DNA of 43,084 nucleotides from Gemmatimonadota bacterium (GCA_003220935.1 QHTT01000088.1:1-43084), one strand, 5' to 3'. Positions 23,583-31,724 are shown, counted from the stretch's first letter. Numbers and translations: made by a program. Notes: a model not told the origin generated them from the letters alone.

Positions 23583-24314
23583 CTAGAACCCCAGCCGCGT
23601 GGCCAACCATGCCGGAGCGGGCACGTAGCCACCGAGCGCGAGCCCCAGCCACACCAGTGCCGCGGCGACTGGCGTCCAGAGGATGAGCAGCGGCCAGAGC
23701 GACGGCCGCCACCGCTCGAGCGACTCGAGCTCCGGGCTCCAGCGCCGCTCCTCCTCGGCCACCACGGCCTCGAGGGCGAGCCATGCCGCCTCGAGCCGGC
23801 GCGCGGCGCTGCGCAGCGCTTCCTGCCATTCGCCGTGCGCGCCTTTGTCCAGCACGGTTGCGTCCCGCACCCGGGTGGCCACGGCGTCGAGGGCGTCGAG
23901 CGCCGCGACGAAGGGCTCGCCCCCGGTCGTAAGGCGCGCCGCGATCGCGCGCTTCTCGGACGGGGAGAGCAGTCGCCGCCGCCAGCGGCGGCGGGGCATC
24001 CGCACCCGACGCGCGGCCCGCTCGATCCGGCCGTCCAGCGCGTGAGTCACCCGGTCCGCCGCGCGCCGCACCGCTTGCTCCCACGCGGCGAGCCACGCCC
24101 GGCGGCTCACCGTTTCCAGCACCCGCTCGCGGTCCTCGCGCTCCGCCGCCGCCCGCGCCTCCCCCCCGAGCTCGAGCACGCGCGTCGCGAGCGCTTCCCG
24201 GATGTCGTCGATCGGCACCCATGGCTCGGCCACGCGCCGCGGCACCAGCACTCGCCCGAGCGAGGGGGCGAGTTCGGGCACGCGCAGCGGCATCGGGATC
24301 TTGACGGAGCTCAC
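23583..24314 (-). CDS. Unknown protein, helical with C-terminal membrane helix
   Basis: 243 aa, GTG start overlapping the CYTH gene stop (GTGA), so the two are coupled. Most of the sequence is charged and helical (Arg/Glu/Ala-rich from 35 to 200, including RRRWRRRLLSPSEKRAI), probably coiled-coil. A hydrophobic stretch at about 206-230 (LWPLLILWTPVAAALVWLGL) is a likely single membrane anchor, with a short tail. It is not a CHAD domain, the usual partner of CYTH proteins, as far as I can see. No function is assigned. Confidence 0.6.
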   Translation of the reverse strand: MSSVKIPMPLRVPELAPSLGRVLVPRRVAEPWVPIDDIREALATRVLELGGEARAAAEREDRERVLETVSRRAWLAAWEQAVRRAADRVTHALDGRIERAARRVRMPRRRWRRRLLSPSEKRAIAARLTTGGEPFVAALDALDAVATRVRDATVLDKGAHGEWQEALRSAARRLEAAWLALEAVVAEEERRWSPELESLERWRPSLWPLLILWTPVAAALVWLGLALGGYVPAPAWLATRLGF

Positions 24315-24898
24315 GTGCGGCGCTCGGTGAGGCGGGCGCTGCGCCCGGTGCGGGCCTCATACCGCCCTACGAATTGCGGCAGCGACTCCGGAAGGAAGCT
24401 CTCCCGCGGCAGCCCCGTCGCCGAGATGGCACGCTCGATCGCGGCGGGCTCGCCTTCCACCTCCAGCAGCACGTCCATCGCGGGGTACCACTCCAGCCGC
24501 AGCACCGCTTCACCCAACCGGTAGACTTCCACGGTGCGATCGATCCGCAGCGTGACCGCGAACCCCGCGTGCTCGAGGATCGCGACCGCGGCATCCGGGT
24601 CGGTGACGCGGGTTTCGGCCTCGGCGCGGTGGCGGTACACGCCGCGCTGCGAGTGCGGACCTTTCCAGCCCAACATGCCAAAGGCCGCCGCGCCGTCGGC
24701 GGGCTGAAAGATACGCAGCCGCAGCACCTGGTCTCGGGCGGCGAGCGCACCGTCCCGATCGAAGCGCCGGTCCAGCATGGCGCCGCGGAACTCGAGCCGG
24801 GCGCCCGCGCGCTCCAGGGCGCGACGCACTGCGTCGGGGTCCTCGACCCGCGCTTTGACTTCGAGTTCGTCCCACGCAGCGGAATCGCTCGAGTCCAT
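24311..24898 (-). CDS. CYTH-domain protein (class IV adenylate cyclase / triphosphatase superfamily)
   Basis: 195 aa. The N-terminus carries the CYTH signature ExExK (Glu11, Glu13, Lys15 in ELEVKARV) that binds metal and triphosphate; further features are LRLRIF, WKGP, RAEAETRV, VYRLGEAVLRLEWYPAM and LEVEGE, the alternating charged strands of the tunnel fold. Members are adenylate cyclases, thiamine triphosphatases or polyphosphatases; the substrate cannot be chosen from sequence. Its start codon overlaps the stop of the HAD gene by one base. Confidence 0.86.
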   Translation of the reverse strand: MDSSDSAAWDELEVKARVEDPDAVRRALERAGARLEFRGAMLDRRFDRDGALAARDQVLRLRIFQPADGAAAFGMLGWKGPHSQRGVYRHRAEAETRVTDPDAAVAILEHAGFAVTLRIDRTVEVYRLGEAVLRLEWYPAMDVLLEVEGEPAAIERAISATGLPRESFLPESLPQFVGRYEARTGRSARLTERRT

Positions 24899-25599
24899 CA
24901 GGCGAAAATGGCGTCGAGCACGGCGTGCGTGTCCGCGAGCGTCGCGAACACGCGCGCGGCGCCGGCGGCGCGGAGGGCGGCGACATCGTAGAAGCCGGTC
25001 GCTACCGCCAACGCGCGCGCCCCGATCGGGCGGCCGCAGGCGACGTCCTCCGGCGTGTCGCCCACGAGGACCACGTCCTCACCGAGGAATGCCCGCCCGG
25101 TGAGCGCCGCGGCGCGACGGGCCGCTACTGCGGGAAGATCGGCGCGACGGTGTGAGTCCGATCCGAAGGCTCCGACCCGGAAGCGGGCGGGGTCGAGCCC
25201 CGCGGACTGGAGCTTGAGCGCGGCGCCGGGCGCGAGATTTCCGGTCAACAAGCCCACACAGGCCCGGCTCGCCCGCTCGTGCGGCTCGAGGGCCGCGAGC
25301 AGCTCGCCAATCCCGACCATGAGCCGCGTGGCCCGGGCGGGCTTCGCCAGTTCGGCCGAGAGCAGCTCGACGTAACGGCGACACACAGCTGCGATGCACG
25401 CTTCGTCAGCGGCGCCCGGATGGCCCGCGAGCGCTAGCAGCTCGCGCACGATCTGTGGATCGGTCTTGCCGTCGAAGCGGTAGGTCTCGATCGGGCCCGC
25501 CGTCCCGGTCTCGTCGAGCAAGGCGCGATGGATCGCCCGCCGCCCCGCGCCGTCGGTCCAAAGCAGCGTGCCGTCGATGTCGAAGAGGACGAGCTTCAT
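24898..25599 (-). CDS. HAD-superfamily phosphatase (phosphoglycolate phosphatase-like)
   Basis: 233 aa. Motif I FDIDGTLL (nucleophile Asp7, Asp9), a helical cap (about 20-95), motif II region LLTGN, a conserved Lys in LKLQSAGL and motif IV GEDVVLVGDTPEDVACG. This is the Gph/PSPase-like subfamily I of HAD phosphatases. A pathway role next to the CYTH protein (phosphate-ester turnover) is possible but not shown. Upstream, 8-bp arrays fill the gap to the NlpC/P60 gene. Confidence 0.87.
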   Translation of the reverse strand: MKLVLFDIDGTLLWTDGAGRRAIHRALLDETGTAGPIETYRFDGKTDPQIVRELLALAGHPGAADEACIAAVCRRYVELLSAELAKPARATRLMVGIGELLAALEPHERASRACVGLLTGNLAPGAALKLQSAGLDPARFRVGAFGSDSHRRADLPAVAARRAAALTGRAFLGEDVVLVGDTPEDVACGRPIGARALAVATGFYDVAALRAAGAARVFATLADTHAVLDAIFA

Positions 25600-25607
25600 G
25601 AGAGAAA

Positions 25608-25670
25608 GATAGGCGGATAGATGGATAGACGGATAGATAAAAGCCTCATCCGCCTAACCGCCTAACCGCC
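25608..25670 (+). repeat. Two opposed 8-bp-period arrays between HAD and NlpC/P60 genes
   Basis: First array: GATAGGCG, GATAGATG, GATAGACG, GATAGATA (25608-25639). Second array: CGCCTAAC, CGCCTAAC, CGCC (25651-25670) preceded by CATC, which read backwards shares GGCGGAT with the first. The second array writes the last residues (VRRLGG) and the stop of the NlpC/P60 protein. Confidence 0.78.
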
Positions 25671-26650
25671 ACGAGGTACTCCCGCAGCCGCTTCGCCGTC
25701 GGCGTATCGGCGAACAGGTCGTCGGACGTAACGCCTCCCCGCGACAGCGCCGAGTGCACGATACGCCCGGCTCCGGACCACAGCGCCACATGCGAGATGC
25801 GGTGGCCGTCGGCGAAGCACAGCAAGTCGCCCGCCTGGTATCCGCCGCCGGTCGCCGAGAGCGGGACTTCCCGGCCCGCCGTCGACTGCATGTCGCTGTC
25901 CCGCGGCAACGCGACGCCGCGCGCCGCGTACGTCGCCTGCACCAGGCCCGAGCAGTCGACCCCCCACGCGGTGCGCCCGCCCCACAGATACGGTGCGCCG
26001 GAGAACCAGCGGAGCGCCCACTCCGGCGCCGCGACGAGCCGGGCCTCGACCCGTAGCTCCGCCTCCGGTCGCACCGCGCCGGCTGCGATGTCCCACCCCC
26101 GCCCGTCCGTCGTCTCCACGTGACCGCCGCGCAGCGGCGCGGCCCGCGCGCCGAGCGCGAGCCGGAAGCGGGCGTCCTCGCATCGCAGCTCGGCGCCGAG
26201 CGAGCGCAGCGTCGCGCGCCCGGCCCAGTCATCGGCCCACGCGGCGGTACCGAGGGCGACGTAGCCCGAGTGGATCCAGGCGTGGTAACCGTCTCCAGCC
26301 CGTACGCGCAGCCACGCATCGTCGCGCCGCTCGAGCACAGCGAGGATCTCGCCGTGCAGCGCCTCGCTCACACGGTCGGCGCTCACGCGTGGCTCGCGCA
26401 CCAGGGGCGCGACCGCCGCCGTCACCGCCGCCGCGGGCTCGTCGCCCACCGAGGCGTCGGGGAGCAGACGCACCTCGGCGGCGCGCCCTGCGACGGCGGC
26501 GATGCGGCGCAGCGCGGCGAGCGCGTCGCGGCTCGTGGTGCAGCCCGCGAGCGCGCCCGGGCGCACCGCGACGTCGAACACCCCGAGCCGCGTGTCGGGG
26601 ACCCACTTGCGGGCGACATCGGAGACGTCGCGCTCGAGATGGTCGCTCAT
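25646..26650 (-). CDS. SH3-domain NlpC/P60 cysteine peptidase
   Basis: 334 aa from ATG at 26650, overlapping the DmpA-like gene by 4 bp. Two SH3-like parts (about 85-140, GEILAVLERRDDAWLRVR then YHAWIHSGYV; and 150-205) precede a C-terminal NlpC/P60 domain: YLWGGRTAWGVDCSGLVQ with catalytic Cys233, RISHVALW with His287 and a third polar residue near His299. The likely job is cleavage of gamma-glutamyl-diamino acid bonds in peptidoglycan peptides, possibly recycling, since no signal peptide is seen. The last residues come from an 8-bp array. Confidence 0.88.
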   Translation of the reverse strand: MSDHLERDVSDVARKWVPDTRLGVFDVAVRPGALAGCTTSRDALAALRRIAAVAGRAAEVRLLPDASVGDEPAAAVTAAVAPLVREPRVSADRVSEALHGEILAVLERRDDAWLRVRAGDGYHAWIHSGYVALGTAAWADDWAGRATLRSLGAELRCEDARFRLALGARAAPLRGGHVETTDGRGWDIAAGAVRPEAELRVEARLVAAPEWALRWFSGAPYLWGGRTAWGVDCSGLVQATYAARGVALPRDSDMQSTAGREVPLSATGGGYQAGDLLCFADGHRISHVALWSGAGRIVHSALSRGGVTSDDLFADTPTAKRLREYLVAVRRLGG

Positions 26651-27660
26651 GGCTCGTCTGCGAGTCCCGGGATGTCGCGTATCCCGCGCGCCAGGCGCAC
26701 CGCGCGCTCCACGGCCTCCGGCACTGCGAGCGCTGCCAGTGCTTCCACCTGCAGCGGTGTCGCAGCTGCCACGGCAGCCGTGCTCACCGCGAACACGACG
26801 TCGCCGTCGAACGCGGTGCCGAAGGGGACGATGCGGCGGGCAAGCGCGTCGCCCGCTGCGTGCGCCAGGCTCTGCAGCGCGACCCGGTCGAGCTGCGCAT
26901 TCGTCGCCACCACCGCCAGCGTCGTGTTGCGACCCGCCCCCCCCGCCCCACCCGCCCCCCCAGACCGGCTGAGCGCGCCGAACGGCGTGCCCCCCTGGGC
27001 CAAGTAGCGGAGCGCTTCCACGGGCTTGCCGTCTGCCCCCCGGGCGCCAGCGAGGATCTGCCCGCTCGCGTCCACCACGTTCCCCACGGCATTCAGCACG
27101 ACCAGCGCGCCCACCACGACGTCGCCCGCGCGGGTCGCCCACGTCCCGACGCCGCCCTTCATCGCGCCGCCCGGGCCGAGCGCCTTGCCAACGGTGGCGC
27201 CGGTGCCGGCGCCCACCGACCCTTCCGGAATCTCGGCCGCGGCCGCGGTGCAGGCCCGGTAGGCGTCCTCGGCAGTCGGCCAGCGGTCCGCCTTCGAGCC
27301 GGGCGCCAAGTCGAAGTCAAAGATGACCGCCGTCGGGACGATCGGCACGACGCCCGCCGGCCCGACCGGGAACCCGCGGCCGTGCTCTTTGAGCCAGCGC
27401 ATCACGCCGTCCGCGGCGCCCAGACCGTATGCCGAGCCGCCGGTGAACAGCACTGCATCGATGTGTCCCACGAGGTGGCGGGGGTCGAGGGCGTCGATCT
27501 CGCGCGTGCCGGTGGCGCGACCGCGCACGGCGCAGGCCGCGCGCATTCCCCCCGCTGGCGCGAGGACTACGGTGCAGCCCGTCGCGGTCCGGAGATCGGT
27601 CCAGTGCCCGACGGTGATGCCGGGCACGGCGGCGAGATTCGACGGGACGGCTGCGGTCAT
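26647..27660 (-). CDS. P1/S58 family aminopeptidase (DmpA/NylC-like)
   Basis: 337 aa. The fold signature PGITVGHWTD, FTGGSAYGLGAADGV, VGAGTGATVGK, KGGVGTWA and VVNALVVLNAVG-like VVGALVVLNAVGN is clear. The family cleaves itself before a catalytic Ser/Thr; here Asn245-Thr246 in GRNTTLAVVATN is the predicted site, giving a new N-terminal Thr. The segment just before it is a Gly/Ala repeat (GGAGGAGGAG) encoded by C tracts (26937-26944 is eight C). The substrate may be a peptide with D- or N-terminal small residues, unproven. Confidence 0.88.
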   Translation of the reverse strand: MTAAVPSNLAAVPGITVGHWTDLRTATGCTVVLAPAGGMRAACAVRGRATGTREIDALDPRHLVGHIDAVLFTGGSAYGLGAADGVMRWLKEHGRGFPVGPAGVVPIVPTAVIFDFDLAPGSKADRWPTAEDAYRACTAAAAEIPEGSVGAGTGATVGKALGPGGAMKGGVGTWATRAGDVVVGALVVLNAVGNVVDASGQILAGARGADGKPVEALRYLAQGGTPFGALSRSGGAGGAGGAGRNTTLAVVATNAQLDRVALQSLAHAAGDALARRIVPFGTAFDGDVVFAVSTAAVAAATPLQVEALAALAVPEAVERAVRLARGIRDIPGLADEP

Positions 27661-27717
27661 CGGAGCGCGAAGATAGCTTGGCTTGCTCGGGTTGTGGAGG
27701 GCACATACGTTAGCGCC
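27661..27717. promoter_or_regulatory. Divergent 57-bp promoter region
   Basis: Minus strand: TATCTT ends 9 nt before the ATG of the DmpA-like gene. Plus strand: TTGCTC, a 17-bp spacer and TACGTT end 6 nt before the ATG of the response regulator. Both suggest transcription starting at or very near the start codon. Boxes are weak matches. Confidence 0.35.
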
Positions 27718-28332
27718 ATGACCAAGACCGACGCGCAGGCCGCTCCGACCACCGTCCTGGTGGTTGACGACGAGGACGGGATTCGCCAGGCGCTGGACCG
27801 GTTCCTGACGCGCCTAGGCTACCGCGTGCTGCAGGCCGCGAGCGGACCCGAGGCGCTCGATCGCCAGGCCGCGGAGCAGCCGGAGGTGATGCTGTCCGAC
27901 ATCCGGATGCCGAACATGACGGGCGTGGAGCTCGTCCCCAAGGCGCTTGCCCAGGATTCCGATCTCGCGATCATCATGCTCACCGCGATCGACGAGCCCC
28001 GCACGGCGATCGAGTGCATGAAGCTCGGCGCCTACGATTACCTCATCAAGCCAGTGGATTTGGACGAGCTCGAGATGTCACTGCAGGGCGCCCTGCGGCT
28101 GCGGCAGCTCGAGATCGACCGCCGTGAACTCGAGCAGTGGCTGGCGCGCGAGGTCGCCGTGCGCACGCGCGACCTCGAGGAACGCACCACGGTCGCCGAA
28201 GAGGTCGCGCTCAGCGCCCTCGCGGCAGCACAGGGGTGGGCGGGCGCGAACGACGCGATTCACAAGCTGGCGCAGGAGCTGGGCACCTCGCCCGAGGACG
28301 TGGCGCGGGAGGTGGAGAAGAGGCGGGGTTAG
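27718..28332 (+). CDS. Response regulator: receiver domain plus coiled coil
   Basis: 204 aa. A CheY-like receiver (about 11-128) with acidic pocket DDED (17-20), phospho-acceptor Asp61 (SDIRMP), Thr in LTA and KP near 110 is followed by a charged coiled coil (LRQLEIDRRELEQWLAREV) and a short helical tail. There is no DNA-binding or enzymatic output domain. It may act through protein contacts or dimerisation. No histidine kinase gene is adjacent. Confidence 0.87.
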   Translation: MTKTDAQAAPTTVLVVDDEDGIRQALDRFLTRLGYRVLQAASGPEALDRQAAEQPEVMLSDIRMPNMTGVELVPKALAQDSDLAIIMLTAIDEPRTAIECMKLGAYDYLIKPVDLDELEMSLQGALRLRQLEIDRRELEQWLAREVAVRTRDLEERTTVAEEVALSALAAAQGWAGANDAIHKLAQELGTSPEDVAREVEKRRG

Positions 28333-28480
28333 GGTTAGCAGAGGACCAGCTGTGGCCGGACCGCGACAGGCGCAGCGCAGTTTCGACTAGTCTCGTGAGT
28401 GGCAGCGATGCGGCACTACGCCCCGTTGTAGCGTCGCGCGCGCGGCACATCGGTTGCGCCCCCTCGGCAACATTCCTGCT

Positions 28481-29281
28481 ATGTCAGCCACCACCGAGCG
28501 CAAGCGCTATCCAGAATGGCACTGGTCCCAGTGGCCGGTGTCCGACGAAGCCGTCGACGCGCACCTCCGGCTGGCCTCGGACGTGTACCGGCGGACCAGA
28601 TTTGACATTTTCCGCCGGCTCGTCGGCAGGGACCTCCGCGGGAAGACGGTCCTGGACTACGGTGGCGGCGCTGGACTGCTCGCCGTCCGCTGCGCGGAGC
28701 AGGGAGCCCGCGTAACGCTGTTGGACCCTGAGCCAAACTCGCTCGGGATCGCTCGCCTGCTGGCGCAGCGGCGTGGTGTCTCCGAGCGTGTGGAGACCGT
28801 GCGTGCCGAGTCCTTGCCGCCCAGCGTTGCCGGGCGCCGGTACGATCTCGTGGTCTTGATGGACGTGATCGAGCACCTGCCAGACGACGGCGGCGTGCTC
28901 CGAGCGGTGGCTCGCTGTCAGCAGCCCGGCGACAGGTTGTTCGTCAGTACTCAGAACCGCCTGTCGCTCAACTATCTGCTGGAAGGCACCTATCACAAGA
29001 AGTGGCTGCGCGAGGAAGACTGGTGCGGTTGGGATCCTACCCACCTGCGGTTCTACACGCCCGGCTCGCTGCGACGTCGATTGGCACAGGCGGGGTATCG
29101 GCCGACGCGCTGGTGGGGGATGTTCATCGTGCCGTACAACATTCTCTCCTGGCTGGTGCTGCTGCGACGCAACCTCCAGTGGTCCGGCCTCCACAGGCTC
29201 GACCTCGCGCTCGGCGGCGTGTTCCCGTTCAACCGGCTCGGGTGGAGCCTCATAGTCCTCGCGGAACGGGCAGGGGCCTAG
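28481..29281 (+). CDS. Class I SAM-dependent methyltransferase (UbiG-like)
   Basis: 266 aa from ATG at 28481. Motif I VLDYGGGAGLLAV, the acidic end of strand 2 (VTLLDPE), and motif YDLVVLMDVIEHLPDDGG are those of Methyltransf_11/23 enzymes. The C-terminal part (FYTPGSLRRRLAQAGY, WWGMFIVPYNILSWLVLLRR) has a hydrophobic segment that may touch a membrane lipid substrate. The 148 bp upstream contain nothing I can name. Its 3' end overlaps the convergent zinc-ribbon gene by 4 bp. Confidence 0.86.
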   Translation: MSATTERKRYPEWHWSQWPVSDEAVDAHLRLASDVYRRTRFDIFRRLVGRDLRGKTVLDYGGGAGLLAVRCAEQGARVTLLDPEPNSLGIARLLAQRRGVSERVETVRAESLPPSVAGRRYDLVVLMDVIEHLPDDGGVLRAVARCQQPGDRLFVSTQNRLSLNYLLEGTYHKKWLREEDWCGWDPTHLRFYTPGSLRRRLAQAGYRPTRWWGMFIVPYNILSWLVLLRRNLQWSGLHRLDLALGGVFPFNRLGWSLIVLAERAGA

Positions 29282-29466
29282 GCCTGTTTCGCTGCCTTGG
29301 CCTTCTCCTCACACGCCTTGCAGCGCGTGACCCCGCGGAACGAACAAATCAGGCAGATGAACGTGCCGCAGTCCGCGCAGGGGTAGCCCTCCGAGGCGCG
29401 CTCTTCGTTGCCGCAGTAGCGGCACACCATCGCATCGTGCTCCATCAGTTTGGGCTTGTCTACCAT
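29278..29466 (-). CDS. Small double zinc-knuckle protein
   Basis: 62 aa. Four CxxC-type knuckles (CRYC, CADC, CLIC, CKAC) in about 40 residues can bind two zinc ions, followed by a short Lys/Ala-rich tail (EEKAKAAKQA). It lies 7 bp downstream of the NtrC-type regulator gene in the same direction, so it is probably co-transcribed with it. No function is known to me. Confidence 0.72.
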   Translation of the reverse strand: MVDKPKLMEHDAMVCRYCGNEERASEGYPCADCGTFICLICSFRGVTRCKACEEKAKAAKQA

Positions 29467-29473
29467 AGGCGCC

Positions 29474-30829
29474 TCAGAGGTTGAGTGCGTACGCCTTAAT
29501 CTTATTGATCAGCGTTGCCCGCGAAATGCCGAGCTCCTGCGCGGCGCGGGTGCGGTTGCCACCGTGAAACTTCAGGGCGCGCTCGATTTGCTGGCGCTCC
29601 ACTTCGGCAAGCGTCTGCGCGGTGTGACGTCGGTCGCCCCCGCCCCCGCCCCCCCCGACCTTGCGCAGGTCCGCTGGCAGGTGCTCGACCCCGATCTGCG
29701 GCGCCCCGCGCGCCAGGATCATGCCGCGCTCGAGCACGTTGCGCATCTCGCGCACGTTGCCCGGCCACGGCGCCGACAGCAGGCGATCGAGCGCCTCGGC
29801 GCTGCAGGCATTCGGACACCCGGGCATCTGCGGCCCGAGGTCCTGCAAGATCCGGGTGAGGAGCGCGAGGCGATCCTCGCGTGAGCGGTCGCGCACCGCC
29901 GGGAGGCGCAGCGGCATGACGCTCAGACGGTAGTAGAGGTCCTCGCGAAACCGTCCCACTTGCACATCGTGTACCAGGTCGCGGTTGGTCGCCGCGATGA
30001 GCCGCACGTTCACCGTCATCTCGCGTGTGCCCCCCAGGCGCCGAAACGTCTTCGTGTCGAGCACCTTGAGCAGCTTGGGCTGCAGCTCGGGCGCCAGCTC
30101 GCCGATCTCGTCGAGAAAGATGGTGCCGTCCTCGGCCAGCTCGAACAGCCCTTGCTTACGCTCCTTCGCGTCAGTGTAGGCCCCTTTCTCGTGTCCGAAC
30201 AGCTCAGAATCGAGGAACGTGGCAGACAGCCCGCCGCAGTTCACCTCCACGAAGGGGCCGCTCGCCCGCGGGCTCAGGTGGTGCACCACTCGCGCTGCCC
30301 ATCCCTTCCCCGTACCGCTCTCCCCGGCCAGCAGCACCGTCGAGCGATCGCTCGCCGCGAGCAACTGGATCTGGCGAGCCAGCTCGCGCATCGCCGGCGA
30401 GACGCCGAGCGAGTCGAGCCCCTCCCCCTCGTGGTCGCGCGCCCGTAACAAGGCGTTCTGACGCGACAGGCGCACCTTCTCCGCTACCCGCGCCGTGGCG
30501 GCGGCCAGGTGATTCATGTCCACCGGCTTCGTGAGGAAGTGCTCGGCGCCGAGCTGCATGGCGCGTACCGCGGTCTCGATATCGCCTTGGCCTGTGAGGA
30601 GGATGACCGCCGCCCCCTGTGGGCGCAGTCGCTCGAGCACCTCGAGGCCGCCGACGTCGGGGAGGTGCAGATCGAGGATCACGACGTCGGGGCGCAGCCG
30701 CTGGAACGTCGCGACGCCCCCTTCCCCGGTGTCCTCGCGCGCCACGTCGTAGCCTAAGCGCTCGAAGTAGTCCCCCACGGCGCGCACCAGGTCGGCGTCG
30801 TCGTCGACCAGGAGCAGGGTCTCAGCCAC
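29474..30829 (-). CDS. NtrC-family sigma-54-dependent response regulator
   Basis: 451 aa, GTG start 8 bp inside the lipid-kinase gene. Receiver domain with phospho-acceptor Asp53 (VILDLHLPD); AAA+ domain with Walker A GESGTGKG, the sigma-54 contact loop as GAYTDA (usual GAFTGA), Walker B GTIFLDEIGEL and R-fingers; a Gly-rich linker (VGGGGGGGD); and a C-terminal Fis-type helix-turn-helix (NRTRAAQELGISRATLINKI). The loop variant is found in other activators, so sigma-54 dependence is likely. No partner kinase is in view; targets are unknown. Confidence 0.92.
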   Translation of the reverse strand: MAETLLLVDDDADLVRAVGDYFERLGYDVAREDTGEGGVATFQRLRPDVVILDLHLPDVGGLEVLERLRPQGAAVILLTGQGDIETAVRAMQLGAEHFLTKPVDMNHLAAATARVAEKVRLSRQNALLRARDHEGEGLDSLGVSPAMRELARQIQLLAASDRSTVLLAGESGTGKGWAARVVHHLSPRASGPFVEVNCGGLSATFLDSELFGHEKGAYTDAKERKQGLFELAEDGTIFLDEIGELAPELQPKLLKVLDTKTFRRLGGTREMTVNVRLIAATNRDLVHDVQVGRFREDLYYRLSVMPLRLPAVRDRSREDRLALLTRILQDLGPQMPGCPNACSAEALDRLLSAPWPGNVREMRNVLERGMILARGAPQIGVEHLPADLRKVGGGGGGGDRRHTAQTLAEVERQQIERALKFHGGNRTRAAQELGISRATLINKIKAYALNL

Positions 30830-31724
30830 GGCGGTCCACGATCACCGAGAGGGCGCCCGGCAGCACGCGCGCTTCGAACGGCGTGTCGCCCCTGGGCTCG
30901 CCGTCGAGCTGCATCGGCCGCGCCGGGCCGTCGAGCACGTCGACCCGCACCACTCGACCGCGGCCGAACCACAACCGTCGCATCCCGTTGCGCGGCCGGC
31001 GCACCAGCTCGACGAACGCCGCGAGGCTCTCGACGGTCCCCTCCGCCCGGAGCGCCAGCACGTCCAGCCACCCGTCGTCCGGTGCGACATCGTCGCGCAG
31101 CCGCAGAAAGGGCGGGACCAGCTCGCCGCAGTTCGCCACCAGCACCATGGCGGCCGGGAGCTCGTGGGCCGCGCCGTCGACGGTCACCCGGTGCAGCGGG
31201 CTCGTGACGGCGGGGAGCGCGGCGAAGGCGCGCGCGATGTAAGCCGCCATCTTCCAGCGCCGCTTCTCGGCCGAGCCTGTCGCGGCCATCAGCGCCGCAT
31301 CGAAGCCGGTGCCGCAGCACACGGCGAAGTAGTGGGTCCCATCCGCGCGGTCAACAGTGCCCAGGTCGATCGGCAGCGGCTTGCCCTTGAGGATCGCCCG
31401 CGCCGCGGCCGCCGGACTCCGCGGCAGCCGCAGATTGCCGGCGAGCAGGTTCCCTGTCCCTCCCGGCACGAGCCCGAGCGGAATGCCGCTCCCGGCCGCG
31501 CCCGCCGCGATCTGCATCGCAGTGCCGTCGCCGCCGTAGCAGACCAGCACATCGAACCCCTGGGTCCGCCCCTCTTGCGCGAAGCGGCGGGCATCGCCCG
31601 CTTGGGCCGTCGCGAGCACATCAACCGACCAGCCACCGCGCCGCAAGGTGTCGCGGATCGCCGTGACCGCGCGCGCGTCGGTGCGCGCCGCCGCGGGGTT
31701 GGTGATGAGGAGGGCGCGCGTCAT
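30822..31724 (-). CDS. Diacylglycerol kinase / sphingosine kinase family protein (YegS-like)
   Basis: 300 aa, ATG one base after the tamB-like gene. Family motifs: LLITNPAAAR, YGGDGTAMQIAAG (nucleotide-binding GGDGT) and GLVPGGTGNLLAGNL, then a beta-rich C-terminal domain (CGTGFDAALM, DDGWLDVLAL, LDGEPRGDTPFE). It probably phosphorylates a membrane lipid such as diacylglycerol. It sits with the TamA/TamB-like genes, suggesting an envelope lipid role. The stop overlaps the NtrC-type gene. Confidence 0.89.
   Translation of the reverse strand: MTRALLITNPAAARTDARAVTAIRDTLRRGGWSVDVLATAQAGDARRFAQEGRTQGFDVLVCYGGDGTAMQIAAGAAGSGIPLGLVPGGTGNLLAGNLRLPRSPAAAARAILKGKPLPIDLGTVDRADGTHYFAVCCGTGFDAALMAATGSAEKRRWKMAAYIARAFAALPAVTSPLHRVTVDGAAHELPAAMVLVANCGELVPPFLRLRDDVAPDDGWLDVLALRAEGTVESLAAFVELVRRPRNGMRRLWFGRGRVVRVDVLDGPARPMQLDGEPRGDTPFEARVLPGALSVIVDRRG

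Noticed and set aside
28326..28338. GGGTTAGGGTTAG at the end of the response regulator gene, like a telomere repeat
   Set aside because: Only two units, partly coding, including the stop codon; chance or the same short-repeat tendency, not a telomere.
29278..29466. Small zinc protein as a toxin or antitoxin
   Set aside because: Four CxxC knuckles and co-direction with a regulator gene, no partner and no toxin fold.
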